A stretch of DNA of 64,000 nt from Sphingomonas bacterium (GTDB lineage Bacteria > Pseudomonadota > Alphaproteobacteria > Sphingomonadales > Sphingomonadaceae). The position numbers and the translations under genes are program-made. The stretch lies in assembly GCF_028293085.1 (NCBI RefSeq), contig NZ_JAQGLC010000186.1, positions 1-64,000 of the forward strand, given 5' to 3'. Shown here in pieces: positions 61,188 to 64,000 of the stretch. Position 1 is the first letter of the stretch. Every line of letters begins with the position of its first letter. Under the pieces are notes generated by a model, which saw only the letters and a list, made by a program, of their open reading frames with translations, made no database searches and was not told where the DNA came from.

Positions 61188-61969
61188 TGGCCGGCCTCGC
61201 CGATCTCCAGTCCTGGCTCCAGGCCGCGATGTTCGACGGCGCGGCAGAGGATCCGCGCGAGTACGTTCTCGGCGACAACCGCCTGACCGCGGAAATGCGC
61301 CTCGGCATCTACGCCCAGGGCTATCGGCTGCGCCTGCTCGAATGCCTCGGCATCGAATATCCGGTGCTGTCCGCGCTCGCCGGCCCGACCGCCTTCGGCC
61401 TGTTCGCGCAGGGCTATATCGCCGCGCACCCGTCGCGTTCCTACACCCTCTACGATTTCGGCGCGGGCTTCCCCGATTATCTGGAACAGGCCCGCCCCGC
61501 CGGCGACGGCACGCCGCACACGGTCGAGGCGATCCCCGCCGCGCTCGCCCGGATCGAGCGCGCCCGCGCCGAGGTCCAGCGCGCCCGCGGCGTGGAAGGG
61601 GAGGCGCCCGTCGCCACCGAAACCGGCTTCGATCCGGTCATGGCCTCGATCCTCGGCCTGGGCCTGGGCCGGGCATATTGGCGGCCGGACAGCGTGCAGC
61701 TGCTCGATCTGCCCTTCGACTTCACCGAAACCCTCGCCGCCTTCGACCGCGGCGAACCGCCGATCCTGCCGCGGCCCGAGCATTGCTTCGTCGCGGTCTC
61801 GCGCATGAACTACCGGGTGGAATGCCACCGGCTCGACGGCTGGCAATATGACTGGCTGGCAAGCCTGCCCACCCTGCCGGCCGAAGCACATCCGTCGCCC
61901 ACCGATCCCGGTCTGGCGGCCTGGCTGCCCTTCGCCACGGCGCACGGGCTGATCGCGCCGCTCGCCTGA
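61187..61969 (+). CDS. DUF2063 family protein (putative MNIO partner, BufC/HvfC-like)
   Basis: LADLQSWLQAAMFDG...LGDNRLTAEMRLGIYAQGYRLRLLECLGIEYPVLSALAGPTAFGLFAQGYIAAHPSRSYTLYDFGAGFPDYL; TGATG overlap with the MNIO gene. Confidence 0.92.
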   Translation: MAGLADLQSWLQAAMFDGAAEDPREYVLGDNRLTAEMRLGIYAQGYRLRLLECLGIEYPVLSALAGPTAFGLFAQGYIAAHPSRSYTLYDFGAGFPDYLEQARPAGDGTPHTVEAIPAALARIERARAEVQRARGVEGEAPVATETGFDPVMASILGLGLGRAYWRPDSVQLLDLPFDFTETLAAFDRGEPPILPRPEHCFVAVSRMNYRVECHRLDGWQYDWLASLPTLPAEAHPSPTDPGLAAWLPFATAHGLIAPLA

Positions 61970-62102
61970 TCGCGGCGCCAAGGGTGTTGATTCAAAAAGG
62001 GCAGGGCGCGGCTTAACAGCCGGAGATCGTATGGATTCCAACGCTCTGGCTAAACAAGATGTCATAACGGTTTGAACTGATCTTCCCTTTCGAGGCTTCG
62101 GC

Positions 62103-62127
62103 GGAACGATTCGGAATAACAAATGTT
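62103..62127 (+). promoter_or_regulatory. candidate EcfG (general stress response) promoter GGAAC-N17-GTT
   Basis: GGAAC at 62103-62107, 17-nt spacer, GTT at 62125-62127, upstream of the response regulator. Confidence 0.55.
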
Positions 62128-62265
62128 AGAGAAATATAAAAACTCACAAGCAGAGTTTGCCAACTGATTATTTCAAGGCGTCACATCGCCCAGAACGGAT
62201 TCAGGGGGCTATGAATTATCACGCGGTCGGCTTTTCCCCGCGTTTCCTCATCGAGGATACCGGCA

Positions 62266-62724
62266 ATGACACGCACGACCTATATCGTGGATGACGACGA
62301 CGGCGTCCGCAACGCCCTGCAGGGGCTGCTGGAGCTTCAGCCGGATCAGGACATTCGAAGCTTCGGCAGTGGCGAGTCTTTCCTTGCGGCGGCGGGCACG
62401 CTCGATCCCGGCGTGCTGCTGCTCGATCTCAACATGCCGGGCCTAGGTGGTCTCGACGTGATCGAGTTGCTTGAGGCATCGCATCCGCAGAAGTTCGCGG
62501 TGCTGATCCTGTCCGGCACGGCCTTTGCGTCGAGCGGCCTCGCCGCCAAGACGCGTGGCGTGTTCGCGTTCATCGACAAGCCTTGTGCGACCGATGCGCT
62601 ACTGGACGCTGTCGACGCGGCCTCCGCCACGCTGGTGCAAAAGGGCGCCGTCGCCACGAATGTCGAGGGGCAGAGACGGGCTCGGCGCATCCGAGTCGCC
62701 CGACGGCAATGCCTGGCCGCATGA
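62266..62724 (+). CDS. FixJ-type receiver-domain response regulator (no recognizable output domain)
   Basis: TYIVDDDDGVRNALQGLLELQ, GVLLLDLNMPGLGGLDVIELL, ILSGT, FIDKP. Confidence 0.92.
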   Translation: MTRTTYIVDDDDGVRNALQGLLELQPDQDIRSFGSGESFLAAAGTLDPGVLLLDLNMPGLGGLDVIELLEASHPQKFAVLILSGTAFASSGLAAKTRGVFAFIDKPCATDALLDAVDAASATLVQKGAVATNVEGQRRARRIRVARRQCLAA

Positions 62725-62762
62725 CTGTCGTCGCTTTTGCCTGACGACGGACCGGGCGAGCC

Positions 62763-63845
62763 TCAGGCGTCCTTCGGTGCGGCGTCCGATCGTGCGAAGA
62801 AGATCGTGACGCGGACCCCCGCGCCCGGCGCGGATTCGACTGCGACCTGCGCCTTGGCGTTCTGCCGCAGCGACTGGACGATCAGCGCGCCGAGCTTGCC
62901 GGCTTTGGGCCAGGTAACGCCCTCCGCCAGCCCGATCCCGTCATCCGCGACGACGACGCGGCATCCCGTCTCGTCGACGATGCTGTGCAGGCTGATCGTC
63001 CCGCCGTCGCGCCCGGCAAAGGCATGCTTCAGCGCGTTGGTCAGCAGCTCGTTGACGACCAGCCCCGTCGGCATCGCGACATTGACCGAGACCGGCCAGG
63101 TATCGACCTGAAGATCGAGATGGATCCCCTCCACCGCATGCGCGCGCATTACGGACGACGCGATCTCGCTCAGATAGATGCCGAGATCGATGCTCTCGCT
63201 CACCCCCTCCTCGGAAAGCGACCGGTAGAGCAGCGCCAGCGCATCGATCCGCCCGGCCAGCCGATCGAAGCGCTTGCCCGTCGCATCGTCGGGGATATTG
63301 CGCGCCTCGAGCCGGATCAGCGCCGTGATCATCTGCAGGTTGTTCTTCACCCGGTGCTGCAATTCGCGCAGCAGCGTATCGCTGTCCGTCCGCCGCTCCC
63401 GGTCGATGCCGTCGCCCGGCGTGCGCTGCCCGGCCTCGGCAAGCGCGACCAGCCGGAACAGAGGCGTCCCGTCTTCGTCCTGGATGACGTTCGACCAGGC
63501 ATCGACGGTCATCTCCGTCGCATCATGCGCGATCGTGAAGCTGCCGATATATTCATCGCCGCCGGTCACCGCCTCGCTCAGCGCGCGGCCGTCGGCGGAG
63601 GTCGCGGTACCGGGCAGCGCATCCCAGCGCTTGCCCGCGATCGACGCCGACGGCTGGGCGGTCAGCCGTTCGAATTCGATGTTGGCGTAGGTGATGCACT
63701 CGCTCGGCTGCAGCTCGGCGACGGCGATCGCCACCGGTACATGGTCGAGGAACTGCTTGAACAGGTCGCTCTCCAGCGAGATCGCGAGATCGGGCGCGTC
63801 GAGAATCTGCCCGATCTGCCGGGAGTTCTCACTGTCCTCGCTCAT
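62763..63845 (-). CDS. PAS sensor histidine kinase of HWE/HisKA_2 type
   Basis: LLRELQHRVKNNLQMITALIRLEARN; VNELLTNALKHAFAGRDGGTISLH; VVVADDGIGLAEGV. Confidence 0.93.
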   Translation of the reverse strand: MSEDSENSRQIGQILDAPDLAISLESDLFKQFLDHVPVAIAVAELQPSECITYANIEFERLTAQPSASIAGKRWDALPGTATSADGRALSEAVTGGDEYIGSFTIAHDATEMTVDAWSNVIQDEDGTPLFRLVALAEAGQRTPGDGIDRERRTDSDTLLRELQHRVKNNLQMITALIRLEARNIPDDATGKRFDRLAGRIDALALLYRSLSEEGVSESIDLGIYLSEIASSVMRAHAVEGIHLDLQVDTWPVSVNVAMPTGLVVNELLTNALKHAFAGRDGGTISLHSIVDETGCRVVVADDGIGLAEGVTWPKAGKLGALIVQSLRQNAKAQVAVESAPGAGVRVTIFFARSDAAPKDA

Positions 63846-63932
63846 GATACGCTCCGGCCCCGATCATCTGAGAGCGTGCGCTATCAGATAATCGGGCGTG
63901 GCGTCTAAAAGACTTCTCGGGCCAATCTGGTC

Positions 63933-64000
63933 CTAGACGGTCCGTCGGCCGGTGACGAAATGCAGGATGATCATCACCACTGCGATGACGAGCAGCACGT
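63933..64000 (-). CDS. 3' end of small hydrophobic protein (lmo0937-like), truncated by window edge
   Basis: Minus-strand reading VLLVIAVVMIILHFVTGRRTV followed by stop TAG at 63933-63935. Confidence 0.5.
   Translation of the reverse strand, partial: VLLVIAVVMIILHFVTGRRTV

Overview
GC-rich alphaproteobacterial chromosomal window, most consistent with a sphingomonad (judged from protein style only). It carries about 50 credible protein-coding genes. I found no rRNA, tRNA, CRISPR array or intact mobile element. The gene content is accessory or nutrient-scavenging. It includes two TetR-controlled small operons, a TonB receptor/M20 hydrolase/metalloprotease cluster next to an Lrp regulator, and an ECF sigma/FecR/STN-TonB receptor system. 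It also includes a pectin operon (TonB receptor, GH28, pectate lyase), a sulfotransferase/arylsulfotransferase-like cluster, an ActP-like symporter with DUF485, and c-di-GMP/PAS signalling genes. The most exciting locus is 58202-61969. A large ferritin-like (VioB/iminophenyl-pyruvate dimer synthase-like) protein with a 12-cysteine, Gly-rich C-terminal tail is tightly coupled to a DUF692/MNIO enzyme and a DUF2063 partner. This looks like an unusual MNIO-type RiPP-like modification system in which the substrate may be a tail on an enzyme-sized protein. Other leads are a four-gene envelope operon of unknown function joined by three ATGA overlaps (19871-23161), a scrambled and partly inverted Crp/Fnr gene remnant (about 41510-41959), an alpha-amino-acid-ester-hydrolase-like gene cut by one in-frame TAG (31321-33249), and several operator-like repeats. 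All family calls come from reading motifs by eye; no database search was run.
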